From JABCPO02 sp963542845 (GTDB lineage Bacteria > Bacillota > Clostridia > TANB77 > CAG-508): a DNA stretch of 64,000 nucleotides. Shown piece by piece: positions 21,932-31,794 of this stretch. The DNA lies in NCBI GenBank assembly GCA_963542845.1, contig CAUTZA010000003.1, forward strand, positions 1-64,000, in the 5' to 3' direction. Every line of letters begins with the position of its first letter. Position 1 is the stretch's first letter. Under the pieces are notes generated by a model. That model was not told the DNA's origin. It saw nothing but the letters and a program-made list of their open reading frames with translations, and ran no database searches. Both the position numbers and the translations under genes were made by a program.

Positions 21932-23642
21932 TTATACTGTTTTTTCTAGTATCTCTGCAAGTCTTTCATATAGTCTGTCTACACTTATTTCTTCTCTTTC
22001 TCCAGTTTTTCTTACCTTAATTTCTACAATTCCTTCATCTGCTTTTCTTCCAACTATAATTTGTACTGGAATTCCAATTAAATCTGCATCATTAAATTTA
22101 ACTCCAGGTCTTTCTATTCTATCATCATAAAGTACTTCACATTTATTTTCTATTAACTTACTATATATCTTTTCTGATAGTTCCTTTTGAACGTCTTTTT
22201 TCATATCTAAACATACTAAATGTACTAAATATGGTGCTATAGCTTTTGGCCAAATTATACCATTTTCATCATTGTTTTGTTCAATTATTGCTGCTATAAG
22301 TCTTGAAACTCCAATACCATAACATCCCATTATATATGGTTTTAATTTTCCATTTTCATCTAAATATGTACCATTCATTTTTTCTGAGTATATTGTTCCT
22401 AGTTTAAATATTTGTCCTATTTCTATTCCTTTTGCAAATTTAACTTTTCCGTGAACCATCTTCTGATATTTCACCTTCTGATATTTCTCTTAAATCATAA
22501 TATCCTTCAACATCATAATCATTATTATTAACATTTATATAATGATAATTTTCCTTATTTGCACCTACAGTATAGTTTTTCATATATTTTATAGCATTGT
22601 CTGCAAATATTTTAATATCTTTTCCAAGTCCAATCGGCCCCATAAATCCATCAAATGATAAGTATATATCTTGTATTTCTTTTACTTCTGTCATTTCATA
22701 GTCTGATATTCCTAAATATTTTTTAACCTTAACTTCATTTAGAGTATGGTCTCCTCTTAATAGTATTAGATAATATCCTTTTTCATCTTTTATAGCTATT
22801 GATTTTACAGTTTCTTTTTCATCACATTTTAAAAATTCTGCTAAATCTCTTATAGTCTTAACATGTGGTGTTTCTACTAATTCTTTTTGTTTTAAACTTG
22901 CATTACTCATTTCATAATTTTTTTCAGAAACCCCTGCCATTTCAATATTTGCCGCATAATTACTTTCATCTGTATATACTATTGTATCTTCACCTATTTC
23001 CGCTAATGCTTGAAACTCATGTGTATTACTTCCACCAATATTTCCTGAATCAGCTTCAACTGCTCTGTACTTTAGACCACATTTGTCAAAAATATTTGAA
23101 TAAGTTGTATACATATCATTATATGTCTTATCTAATGATTCTTGACTTGAGTGGAATGAATACGCATCTTTCATTATAAATTCTTTACATCTTAAAAGTC
23201 CAAGTCTTGGTCTTATTTCATCTCTGAATTTAGTTTGTATTTGGTATAAATTAATAGGTAGGTTCTTATATGAAGTTATCATATTTCTTACAGCTTGTAC
23301 TATCATTTCTTCTGCTGTTGGACTCATTGCATATTCTTGATCTTTTCTATCCTTAACTCTTATAAGTTCTGGCCCCATTTTTTTCCATCTACCTGATTCT
23401 TCCCAATATTCTTTTGATTGTAGTATTGGCATTAGAAGCTCTGTTGCTCCTATTTTTTCATGTTCTTCCCTTATAATATTCTTAATCTTTTCAAGTACCC
23501 TATTTGCTAGAGGTAAATATGTATATATTCCTGCTGATATTTGTTTTATCATACCCGCCTTTATAAGATATTTGTGGCTTATTGCCTCTGCATCTCCTGG
23601 CATTTCTCTTTCTGTTGGTATAAATGTATTTGTTTGTCTCAT
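21932..23642 (-). CDS. proS: Prolyl-tRNA synthetase with one CGGA frameshift
   Basis: 569 residues, the bacterial-type ProRS with the editing insertion. Class II motifs: EEHEKIGATELLMPILQ (motif 1), FRDEIRPRLGLLRCKEF (motif 2), the INS editing domain around 230-390, then GIEIGQIFKLG and GCYGIGVSRLIAAIIEQN (motif 3), and the anticodon-binding domain. CGGA at 22451-22448 (codon 398, after TCA) gives SEDGSGKVKFAKGIEIG; the zero frame ends two codons later, removing motif 3. AGGAGGG precedes ATG 23642. Confidence 0.92.
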
Positions 23643-23683
23643 ATGCTTTCCCTCCTAGTTATAACAATAAGTTTAGCACAATA

Positions 23684-24346
23684 TTACATATCTTTCAATT
23701 TTTTTATTGCATCTGAGCTATTCTTTTCTATAGTTATCCCAAAACTTTCAAGTCCACCTATAACATATTGATTATATCCATATGGTATATGTATATCACT
23801 ATATTCCCCTGCTGTTGCAATTCTAATATCTGAATTATGTGCTACTATTTTTCTTTCTTTTATTCCCATTTTAGCAATATTTTTTAAAACATTTGCCTGT
23901 ACATTTCCTATTATTTCTTTTCTTTTTTCAATTTCTTCATCTGTTAAATTCATTTTAACTTCTGAACAATGACAATCATTACATGAACAATGCTTACAAT
24001 CATCACATGATGCAATTCCCATATTTTCTAGTTCTTGTTTTAATGCTGCTTCTATTACTTTTCTAGATATTTCAACACCTAGTGCAATACCTAGCTCCAT
24101 TGCAACGCCTAAATCTTCTCTTGATAGATCTGCAAGCATGTAATCTGATTTTAATACATAATCTGTATCTAAAGAAAATATATCTTTTGCTGACGGTAGT
24201 TTTGACTTATCATTAACAGGTGCTTCTATAGGGTTATACCATTCAACTTCTGGCATTTTTTCTCTTAATGCTCTTCCTTCACTTATTCTTTGTGCTATTT
24301 CTCCTTCATTAAAAAGAGCTCCTGCAATATATCCATTTTTCTTCAT
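23684..24346 (-). CDS. Nucleoside 2-deoxyribosyltransferase-like protein with Cys/His-rich insert
   Basis: 220 residues. YIAGALFNEGEIAQ at the start, YNPIEAPVNDK, and MLADLSREDLGVAMELGIALG correspond to the substrate-binding and catalytic-Glu segments of the NDT/COG3613 fold. Unusual is an insertion at about residues 113-132 with CDDCKHCSCNDCHC, seven Cys and one His packed like a metal-binding knuckle. After it comes VAHNSDIRIATAGEYSDIHIPYGYN, a strand-turn region of the fold. The reaction is probably on a nucleoside or nucleotide; the metal site suggests a specialised regulator or sensor. No shift. Confidence 0.65.
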   Translation of the reverse strand: MKKNGYIAGALFNEGEIAQRISEGRALREKMPEVEWYNPIEAPVNDKSKLPSAKDIFSLDTDYVLKSDYMLADLSREDLGVAMELGIALGVEISRKVIEAALKQELENMGIASCDDCKHCSCNDCHCSEVKMNLTDEEIEKRKEIIGNVQANVLKNIAKMGIKERKIVAHNSDIRIATAGEYSDIHIPYGYNQYVIGGLESFGITIEKNSSDAIKKLKDM

Positions 24347-24502
24347 ATCTTTCCTCCTAAATAACTTTTATAGTTATAACTTTATCTTTAAATTAAAATT
24401 TTACTAATATATTTTAATTATATATTTCATCCTAATTTCTTGCAATAATTTCTGCTCAATTTAATATATATAATATATAACCCAAAATAGAGGCATATAT
24501 AC

Positions 24503-24536
24503 AAAAAGAATAGAAACTTAAATAGTCTCTATTCTT
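24503..24536 (-). terminator. Terminator of the secreted-protein pair
   Basis: AAGAATAGA (24506-24514 on the plus strand) pairs with TCTATTCTT (24528-24536); on the minus strand the stem is followed by TTT. Confidence 0.65.
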
Positions 24537-24541
24537 AAAAT

Positions 24542-24919
24542 TTATTCTATTTTTTCTATTTGGATTTGAATTTTATGTTTTCTGTTAACTTTATATTCTT
24601 GTTTGAATATTTCTATTTCTTTGTTAGTATCCAACTGATATATATTGCTTTCTTCCTCAATTTCTGGATTAATTTCTGTAGAATTACCGACAATATATGT
24701 ATCAATAAAGTCGACAGTATTAGGAAATATTCTAATTTTGTATCTCCCTTTTTTTAGAACATACAGCAAATATCCTTTACTATTCTTTTTAAGAGTTATT
24801 GTTTTTGTTTCTTTTACAATATAATTTCTATTCCGATAACTCTTATCCTTCGAATAGATTACGTTAGATAACATTACTGACACTATTAGTATCAACATCA
24901 CTTTTAAAATTCTTCTCAT
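24542..24919 (-). CDS. Secreted protein, paralogue of the next gene; contains an unshifted CGGA
   Basis: 125 residues from ATG 24919 (ATG 24931 is possible but leaves no room for the AAGG site). Signal peptide to about residue 23 (ILKVMLILIVSVMLS), then a basic beta-rich domain aligned with its upstream neighbour: NYIVKETKTITL against DFVVTKTTILNI, and KKGRYKIRIF against PKGSYIIEIY. Important: the frame contains in-phase CGG followed by A at 24835-24832 (codon 29, after TAT) with no shift. Shifting there would give a stop seven codons on, so this gene breaks the rule seen elsewhere. Function unknown. Confidence 0.6.
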   Translation of the reverse strand: MRRILKVMLILIVSVMLSNVIYSKDKSYRNRNYIVKETKTITLKKNSKGYLLYVLKKGRYKIRIFPNTVDFIDTYIVGNSTEINPEIEEESNIYQLDTNKEIEIFKQEYKVNRKHKIQIQIEKIE

Positions 24920-24933
24920 AATAGACCACATCC

Positions 24934-25353
24934 TTATTTAATATTTTTAGTTTTTGTTACCTTAACAAACAGCTTTCCTCTAGTTGTTGTAGTTATATAT
25001 CCTTGGATATACTTTTCATCCAGAATTTTCACATTAAACTTATAATACATTGGTTTAATTTGACTCGGTGCCAATGCATTTTGTTCCCATTCATTATATA
25101 CATAGTCTGCATTTGTAATGCAATCGTCTAAATGCATATTGCTTTTCTTATTCAGACTATATATTTCTATTATATAGCTACCTTTAGGTAATTTATATCT
25201 TATGATGCCCGAAGTGTATCTAGGAATATTTAAAATAGTAGTTTTTGTCACTACAAAATCCTTTTGTTGTCTTGAACCTTCTGCTAGAAGGTTATTTTTA
25301 TTCGCTATCAGTGCCATAAGCACAACAAATCCTGTTAATATCTTTCTTCTCAT
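24934..25353 (-). CDS. Secreted protein of unknown function, 139 aa
   Basis: Signal peptide 1-24 (ILTGFVVLMALIANKNNLLA), then a mature domain of about 115 residues rich in beta strands (RYTSGIIRYKLPKGSYIIEIY, YIQGYITTTTRGKLFVKV). It is paralogous to the next gene, whose start overlaps its stop region. AAAGGAG precedes ATG 25353. A consensus promoter inside the end of uvrC and a perfect 14-bp palindrome between promoter and ribosome site suggest the pair is regulated apart from the uvrC operon. No family recognised. Confidence 0.65.
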   Translation of the reverse strand: MRRKILTGFVVLMALIANKNNLLAEGSRQQKDFVVTKTTILNIPRYTSGIIRYKLPKGSYIIEIYSLNKKSNMHLDDCITNADYVYNEWEQNALAPSQIKPMYYKFNVKILDEKYIQGYITTTTRGKLFVKVTKTKNIK

Positions 25354-25370
25354 TTATACCACTCCTTTTT

Positions 25371-25384
25371 GCACTAATTAGTGC
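25371..25384. promoter_or_regulatory. Perfect 14-bp palindrome, operator-like
   Basis: GCACTAATTAGTGC lies between the promoter (25420-25448) and the ribosome site of the secreted-protein pair, where a repressor could act. As RNA it could also hide the nearby ribosome site. Confidence 0.5.
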
Positions 25385-25419
25385 TAAAATTTATTATTAA
25401 TATTTTTCAATATAAAATT

Positions 25420-25448
25420 ATTATATCATCGTTTGTTATTTATGTAAA
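25420..25448 (-). promoter_or_regulatory. Promoter of the secreted-protein pair
   Basis: On the minus strand TTTACA (25448-25443), 17-base spacer, TATAAT (25425-25420). The -35 box and part of the spacer lie within the last codons of uvrC. Confidence 0.65.
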
Positions 25449-27194
25449 GTATCTAATATTTCTTTTGCTATTCTTTCTGTAATCCCTTTAACCTTGCTTA
25501 GTTCTTCTGTTGTAGCATTTGATATATTTTCAACTGTTTTAAATTCTTTTAATAGTTCTTTTTTCTTTTCTTCACCTATACCTTTAATACTATCAAGCTT
25601 TGATTTTGTTATATCTTTATCTCTTTTTTCTCTATGATATCCTATTGCTAGATTATGTACTTCCTCTTGCATGTTTGTAAGGACTTTTAATAATTTGGGT
25701 GATGCTGAAATATTTTTTCCTTCTTTAGAAATTATTCCTTTAGTCCTATGTTTATCATCTTTCACAAGTCCTATTAATGCTATATTCTCTAAATTCAATT
25801 CTTTTAATACTATTTTAGCACTAGTAAGTTGTCCTTTTCCGTCCATCTACAATTATCATATCTGGAATATTTCCGAAGTCCTTGTTTTCCTTCTAATGTA
25901 TGTCTCAATCTTCTTGATATAATCTCTTTCATACTTGCAAAATCATCTTGTCCTACAGTTTCTTTTACATTAAACTTTCTAAAATCCTTTTTAGATATTT
26001 TACCGATTTACAAGTGTTGCCATACCTGCAACTGTATAATCCCCAGATATATTTGATATATCATACATTTCTATTCTTCTAGGTATATCCTGCAAGTTTA
26101 AAATTTCTTTTAATTCATTTAATATTATTTCTTCATTTCTTGTTGAATTTTGTAACGATATTTGTGAATTTTGTTCTGCAAGTTCTACAAATTTTAACTT
26201 TTCACCTTTTTTAGGAACAATTATTTCAACATTTTGTCCTACTTTTTCTGATATTATCTTTTCCAAACTTTTATGATGTGTTAGTTGCTGTTTTACCATT
26301 ATTTTTTCTGGTATGTCTATAATATTATCGCTTGAACCATATGTTTGCATAATATAGTTTTCTATAATCTCTTCTTCATCGATTCCTTCTGTATCTTTTA
26401 AAACAATTGTTTTCTTATTATCTAAATTGCTTCCCCTTACTTCAAATATTGTTAAATGTGTTTCTAGGTTATTTGCTGCAATCCCAATAACATCTATACT
26501 TTTGTGTAAGAAATTAGAAACTTTTTGTTTTTTTCCTGCTCTTTCAAGATTTATTATTCTATCTCTAAGTTCAATAGCTCTTTCAAATTCTTGATTTTCA
26601 CTTGCCTTTTCCATATCTTTTTTCAGCTTTTTAATATCTTTATCAATATTTCCGTGATAATACTCTTTTTATTTCTTGATAAATTTTTTCTTTTTCTTCT
26701 TTTTTTAAACTTTCATCTAAAAAAGGTCTATTTAATATACTCATATATATGTCTTTAATATATTTAATCATTTCTTTCGCAGACCATACAGATGGATATG
26801 GACCATAATACTTACTCCCATCTTTTACAAGATTTCTTGTTAGTTGTATTAATGGTCTTCCATTTTTTTCCCCTACCTTTATATATGGGTATGTTTTATC
26901 ATCTTTTAAAAGAACATTAAACTTTGGCTTGTATTTTTTTATAAGGGTACATTCTAAGATAAGTGCCTCATCTTCTGTATCTGTTATAATATATTCAAAA
27001 TCATCTATAAGGCTTACCATATTTTCTATTCTAGCTGTCTTATCTGTTTTTCTAAAATATTGTCTAACCCTATTTTTTAGCACTACTGCTTTTCCTACAT
27101 ATATAATTTTTCCACTACTGTTTTTCATTAAATACACTCCCGGATTATCTGGAAGTGTTTTTAATTTTTGTTCTATTTTATCATTATGCATCAT
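25436..27194 (-). CDS. uvrC: Excinuclease ABC subunit C with four frameshift sites
   Basis: 584 residues, incising subunit of nucleotide excision repair. GIY-YIG nuclease: PGVYLMKNSSGKIIYVGKA; then the UVR helix pair (EFERAIELRDRI), the RNase H-like nuclease and C-terminal HhH (GIGEEKKKELLKEF, VKGITERIAKEIL). Four sites: CGGA 26654-26651 (codon 181, after TCA, VLSGNIDKD); CGGT 26005-26002 (codon 397, after AAT, TLVNGKISKKDFRKF); CGGA 25875-25872 (codon 440, after CTT, KQGLGNIPDM); CGGA 25841-25838 (codon 451, after GGA, IIVDGGKGQLTSAK). The last three flank catalytic residues of the second nuclease. All four must shift for a full product. The start overlaps the upstream gene by about 10 bases. 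Confidence 0.92.
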
Positions 27195-30100
27195 AATAAT
27201 TGTTTTTCTTTCTCTTGTATAATTCATTCATTTCTGTTTGAATTCTTTTTTGTTCTTCTTCATTTACTGCATTTAATATATATCCATAATCTTCTAAATT
27301 AAAGAATGGTTTCTTATTTGGATTATAGTATGCATCAATTGTTCTATTAAATTCTTCTGAATTTCCAAAATTATTTCCTTGAACATATCCTTGATTATTT
27401 ACAAAATTATTTTTATTAAATACTTGTTGTTGCATATTTGTATTTGTATTTATATTCGAGTTCATGTTCATACTATTTGAATTCAAGTTTTGTTGTAAGT
27501 TTTGTTGTTGATATTGCATATTATATTGTGCTTGTTGAATATTCTTGTTTGTAGATATTCTCTTTCCTGTTATTTCATCAATTTCTCCAAAACTACTTAT
27601 GTTATTATTTTCCACAATATTGTCATTTATATTTTGCATATTGTTTTGCATATTATTTAATGTATTATTTAGTATATTATCAACTACTGGTTCTTCTATA
27701 ATATATGCATCAATACTATCATTTTGTATATTCCCTGTTAATTCTGAAATTTCATCATATTCTTCTGCTACATTTTTTTCTTTTACTTCTTCTTCCTTGA
27801 TTGCCTCTTTTTTTATAGCTTCTTCATTTTTATCTATTTCTTTAGACAAGTCTATAACAGGTCTTTTACTTAGTTTTATCTTTTCTATCTCTATAGCTTC
27901 TTGTATTGCTTTTTTAGCGTCTTCTTTTACTTTTTCTTCATATTCTTTTTGAATTTTTTCTTTTTGTTTTAATTCTTCTTGTAATTTTAGAATTTCTTCT
28001 CTTGTTATTCTTTCTGCTTCTTCTGCTATCTTTCTTTGAATATCTTCTTCTTCTCTTCTTTTTCTTTCTTTTTCAAGCTCTTCATTTCTCTTTCTTAACT
28101 CTTCTAATTCTTTTTCTTGTCTTCTTTGAATTATTCTAGTAAGTTCTTCTTTTTCTTCCCTGTACTTTCTTTCTTGTTCTTCAATTCTTCTTTCTTCTGC
28201 TTCTTTTTTAAAGTTTAGTATAGAAATTTTCATTTCATCTAGTTGTTTTCTAAGTCTTAGCATTTCATTTTCTTGATATTGTTTTTGCGCTTCTCTTTCT
28301 CTTTTCAGTTCTTCTATATCAATCTTATACTTGTCTACAGTTTCTTCTTTATCTTTCTCATTTCCTTTTATTCCTGAAGAAATATTTCTATTATTACTAA
28401 CTGTGTTATTTGCACCTACATTATTTGTTTCTTCTATATCAACTTCACTTACTATTTCTTTTTCTTCTACTATACTATTTTCATTCGCTAACTGTCTTAC
28501 AGATTTTACATTACTTGCTTTTTCTTCTGTAATATCATCTTCTATTCCAAGTTCCGCTAAATCTTGTGCATAATCTTCATTTGAATATTCTTTATCATAT
28601 TCATCTGTAACATTTTCATTGCTCTCTTCTACTATAGTATCTTCTTCATAATAATCAGCTTCATCATCTATTTCATCAAAATCACTATCTGATAACAATT
28701 CATCATCAGAATTTATATTATTACCTTCTTCAGCTTTTATCACAGCTGTTGATATTTCTTTTTCTTCTACTTCTACATCTATTTCTGGTTCTATATCTTT
28801 TTTATTATTATTTTCTTCTGAAACAACGCTTATTTTATGCACATCTTTTTCTACTAATTGTGGATTAATTTCCGATTCTTTTTCTTTCTTAATTATACTT
28901 CTACATACTTCTTCTGCTTCTTTTTCGGAAACTTTCTTATTTCCTAATATTGATAGAACAATTATATATATCTTATCTTTTACCGAGATATTTTCTATTC
29001 CTAAATCTTCTACAGCATATGTTATAAGTTTGTTTAGATTTTGCTTAATTTTAATCATACTATATGAATATCCACATTTGTAATATTCAAATTTCTTTCT
29101 TACTATTCCAAGTTCTAATATGTTTTCTAATATATTTTCAAAGAATTTTTCTTCCCTTATATTCTTAAGTTCTCTTTCATCTCTTTCTAAATAATCTGAA
29201 AATCTACTTTCTATTATACTTTGTGCATAATATTCATCTTCAACTGCTGCATCTAATTTTGCATCTGTTGCATCATATCTCTTGTTAAACTTATCTCCTG
29301 TCATTTTTAGAGCTAGTATTGTCTTCTCTTCTCCAATTTTTTCTAAATATTTTAATCTTTTTTCGATTGTTTCAGAGCCAAGTCCAAGTACAGAAATATT
29401 ATTTAAAAGTTCGTTAACCATACCATTTTCAATTACAAGATCAAAGTTTTTTTCAATGTTTAAAATTGGTCTGCAAAGAAGTGACATTGCTCCTTTAAGT
29501 TCATTTAAAAGTCCATTTCTTTCAAAGAAATTATACACTTTTTCCATGTTTTCCTTTTTACCTTTTGCAAAAAGTATTCCTGGTATATCCACTTCTGGAT
29601 TATTTAATAATTTTTTACTTTCCAAAAACTTCTTAACATCATCTAAATCTTCTGGTGTACTTTCAGATAATATAGTTGTACTCTTATTTATTATATTTGT
29701 ACTTAAATCAACATGTTCATTTTCTAGTTTTTCTAATATTTTAGATATATTATCATATTCGCCTTTTACTAGTATGAAATTATTTTTCAAAATATCCCTG
29801 CTCATTTTTCTTTTATCTATTTCAGATACTATATTATATATATTTTCTGCATCTCCTTCTAAAAAAATAACCGGATTTTCAAGTAATTCTTTATCTATAT
29901 CTAATTCTTCAAATGTTTTTACAATATCTAAGATCTTTTGTGGTTCAGATATTAACAATATTTGCTTATTTTTAATGTAGTATTGTTCCATACCTAAACT
30001 TTTTAAATTTCTTATTGTTTCTTCAACTTTTTTAGGAGTTGTTTTAGAAATTATTTCTGGATTTAATTCTATAATATTTCTATCTAGGTTTCCTTTTTCA

Positions 30101-31086
30101 ATTTCTTCAACAAAATCTATTAAATTTTGCATATTTGCAGAAACAATTTCCTTAAAATCATTGTTTATAACATTTTTAAAAATATCATCATATGCTGTGA
30201 TAAATTCTAATTTTCTTAAAAGCTTATTTACTGACACTTCATCATATGTAAGAATTTCAGGTGCATTATTTATTTCTTCTTTAGAGATCCCATATCCCTT
30301 TATTTTATTTATTATATTTTCAATTTCCTTAGTTTCATTTGTATATACTATTTCTGGCGTTTTTACTATAACATTTTTTTCTATTCCATTTCTTTCTAGC
30401 ATGTTTACAATTGCCTGTATCCTTACTTTAGTTGTTTCTGCTAATATCTCTGGATGTTTTTTGAGTATTCCAACACCTAATTTTTCCTTCGGATTTTTAT
30501 ATAATGCTATTATATCTGCTATAACCGTGCTATTATTTGCATAAAATGCTTTTGGATATTTTTTTAGTACAGATTTAAGTAAGTCATTTTTTTCTAAAAC
30601 TGTAATTATTTTCTTCAATTCTGCTGAATCTGCATATGCTAATATATCTCCTCCAACAGTTTCAAAATATTTTTTATCCACTTTTATACCTTGAAATATT
30701 TTTATGATATTTAAAATATTATCATTTTTGCCAACTGCTACTATTTCTGGAAACTTTTCAAGTGTTTTTTTACTAAGTACCTTATTATTTAAAAGGTCTG
30801 CTATTTTTTTAACCCTTGCTCCATTTGTTTTTTCAATTATACCTGGATTTTTTTCTAAAATCTCTATTGGTAAATTAGATTCAATAAAAGCATCAATAAT
30901 ATTTGCAACTTTACTTGCTTTAACATTAATAATATTAGGGTATACATTAATAGTACTTATGCTTACCTTTTTTTCTTTTAAACACGCAATTACTTCCAAT
31001 GCATTATCCCTATTTTCTATTTCTATTCCAAATTTTATAATTATCTTTTCCAATATATTTTCATATTGTTTAACGTTCTTCCCCAT
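27184..31086 (-). CDS. 1300-residue protein: mTERF-like helical repeats, acidic region, coiled coil and Asn/Gln-rich tail
   Basis: Uninterrupted 1300-codon frame. Residues 1 to about 600 are tandem helical repeats of about 35-40 residues with a recurring proline signature (LEKNPGIIEK, LEKFPEIVAV, LKKHPEILAE, IVKTPEIVYT, INNAPEILTY), strikingly like mTERF/organellar helicoid repeats. Residues about 600-760 are helical, about 760-920 strongly acidic, about 930-1120 a Glu/Arg/Lys coiled coil, and about 1190-1280 low-complexity Asn/Gln. No membrane segment and no enzyme motif. It lies between a LexA-like gene and uvrC and may be a nucleic-acid-binding scaffold, but this is inference. There is no in-phase CGG in this long gene. 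Confidence 0.7.
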   Translation of the reverse strand: MGKNVKQYENILEKIIIKFGIEIENRDNALEVIACLKEKKVSISTINVYPNIINVKASKVANIIDAFIESNLPIEILEKNPGIIEKTNGARVKKIADLLNNKVLSKKTLEKFPEIVAVGKNDNILNIIKIFQGIKVDKKYFETVGGDILAYADSAELKKIITVLEKNDLLKSVLKKYPKAFYANNSTVIADIIALYKNPKEKLGVGILKKHPEILAETTKVRIQAIVNMLERNGIEKNVIVKTPEIVYTNETKEIENIINKIKGYGISKEEINNAPEILTYDEVSVNKLLRKLEFITAYDDIFKNVINNDFKEIVSANMQNLIDFVEEIEKGNLDRNIIELNPEIISKTTPKKVEETIRNLKSLGMEQYYIKNKQILLISEPQKILDIVKTFEELDIDKELLENPVIFLEGDAENIYNIVSEIDKRKMSRDILKNNFILVKGEYDNISKILEKLENEHVDLSTNIINKSTTILSESTPEDLDDVKKFLESKKLLNNPEVDIPGILFAKGKKENMEKVYNFFERNGLLNELKGAMSLLCRPILNIEKNFDLVIENGMVNELLNNISVLGLGSETIEKRLKYLEKIGEEKTILALKMTGDKFNKRYDATDAKLDAAVEDEYYAQSIIESRFSDYLERDERELKNIREEKFFENILENILELGIVRKKFEYYKCGYSYSMIKIKQNLNKLITYAVEDLGIENISVKDKIYIIVLSILGNKKVSEKEAEEVCRSIIKKEKESEINPQLVEKDVHKISVVSEENNNKKDIEPEIDVEVEEKEISTAVIKAEEGNNINSDDELLSDSDFDEIDDEADYYEEDTIVEESNENVTDEYDKEYSNEDYAQDLAELGIEDDITEEKASNVKSVRQLANENSIVEEKEIVSEVDIEETNNVGANNTVSNNRNISSGIKGNEKDKEETVDKYKIDIEELKREREAQKQYQENEMLRLRKQLDEMKISILNFKKEAEERRIEEQERKYREEKEELTRIIQRRQEKELEELRKRNEELEKERKRREEEDIQRKIAEEAERITREEILKLQEELKQKEKIQKEYEEKVKEDAKKAIQEAIEIEKIKLSKRPVIDLSKEIDKNEEAIKKEAIKEEEVKEKNVAEEYDEISELTGNIQNDSIDAYIIEEPVVDNILNNTLNNMQNNMQNINDNIVENNNISSFGEIDEITGKRISTNKNIQQAQYNMQYQQQNLQQNLNSNSMNMNSNINTNTNMQQQVFNKNNFVNNQGYVQGNNFGNSEEFNRTIDAYYNPNKKPFFNLEDYGYILNAVNEEEQKRIQTEMNELYKRKKNNYYDA

Positions 31087-31104
31087 ATTATCTCCTAAAA
31101 TCTT

Positions 31105-31771
31105 TTAGTATGTTATATTTGTATACACTCCCACTATTTTTCCTAAAATCTTTTCAGTATTTTCTCCTCTTTTGTATCTTTTTATTCCAATTCTCGTATA
31201 ATTTTCTTTTTCCTCTATAATCGCTACTATATCGTTTGAAATATATCTTTCTTCAACATCAAATATAACCAGGGATTTTTTTAAAATCCCTACCTCTTTA
31301 AAATTCCCATTCTTGCTTTCAAAAGCATACATATTTTTTTCTTTTCCATATTCTATAGGTACTGCTATATATTCCTTTAAATTTTCTTCTGCAAATATAT
31401 TTTCCTTATTTATAATCTTGTATATATATGGGATTTTAGCAACTCTTAAACTTACAAGTTCATATTTTTCTTTTTTCTTTTTCCTTAAATTAGTTCCTTC
31501 TTCATTTAACGAACTTATTATAAGGTCATATCTTGTTACCTTATCATTTTCATTTACAGACTTTTTTATATACCCTTTTTCTTCAAGTTTTCTTATAGAC
31601 GCATACACTGTTGAAGTCGAAGATATATTCACCCCTTTACATATCTCCCTATATGAAGGGGTAAAACCTCCTGTTTCGTACCACTGCTGTTCTATATATC
31701 CGAAGTATTTTTTTATCTTTTTCTGTTAAATCATCAGAATATATTTTTTCCTTATATGTAATTTTTGCCAT
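31105..31771 (-). CDS. LexA-like regulator with degenerate peptidase site; one CGGA frameshift
   Basis: 221 residues. The N-terminal winged helix is LexA-like: GGFTPSYREICKGVNISSTS, then TVYASIRKLEEKGYIKK. CGGA at 31702-31699 (codon 24, after CTT) joins MAKITYKEK...KKIL to GYIEQQWYETGG; without it translation stops within 18 codons. The C-terminal half has the S24 outline (NIFAEENLKEYIAVP, VGILKKSLVIFDVEE, GIKRYKRG, ILGKIVGVYTNI), but the catalytic Ser position reads NGNF where LexA has GMSM/GDSM, and the Ala-Gly cleavage site is replaced by IINKEN. The catalytic Lys position is kept. It therefore should not self-cleave in the usual way. It is probably a DNA-binding repressor with altered control. 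Confidence 0.75.
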
Positions 31772-31794
31772 ATTACTATCTACCTACTTCTAAC

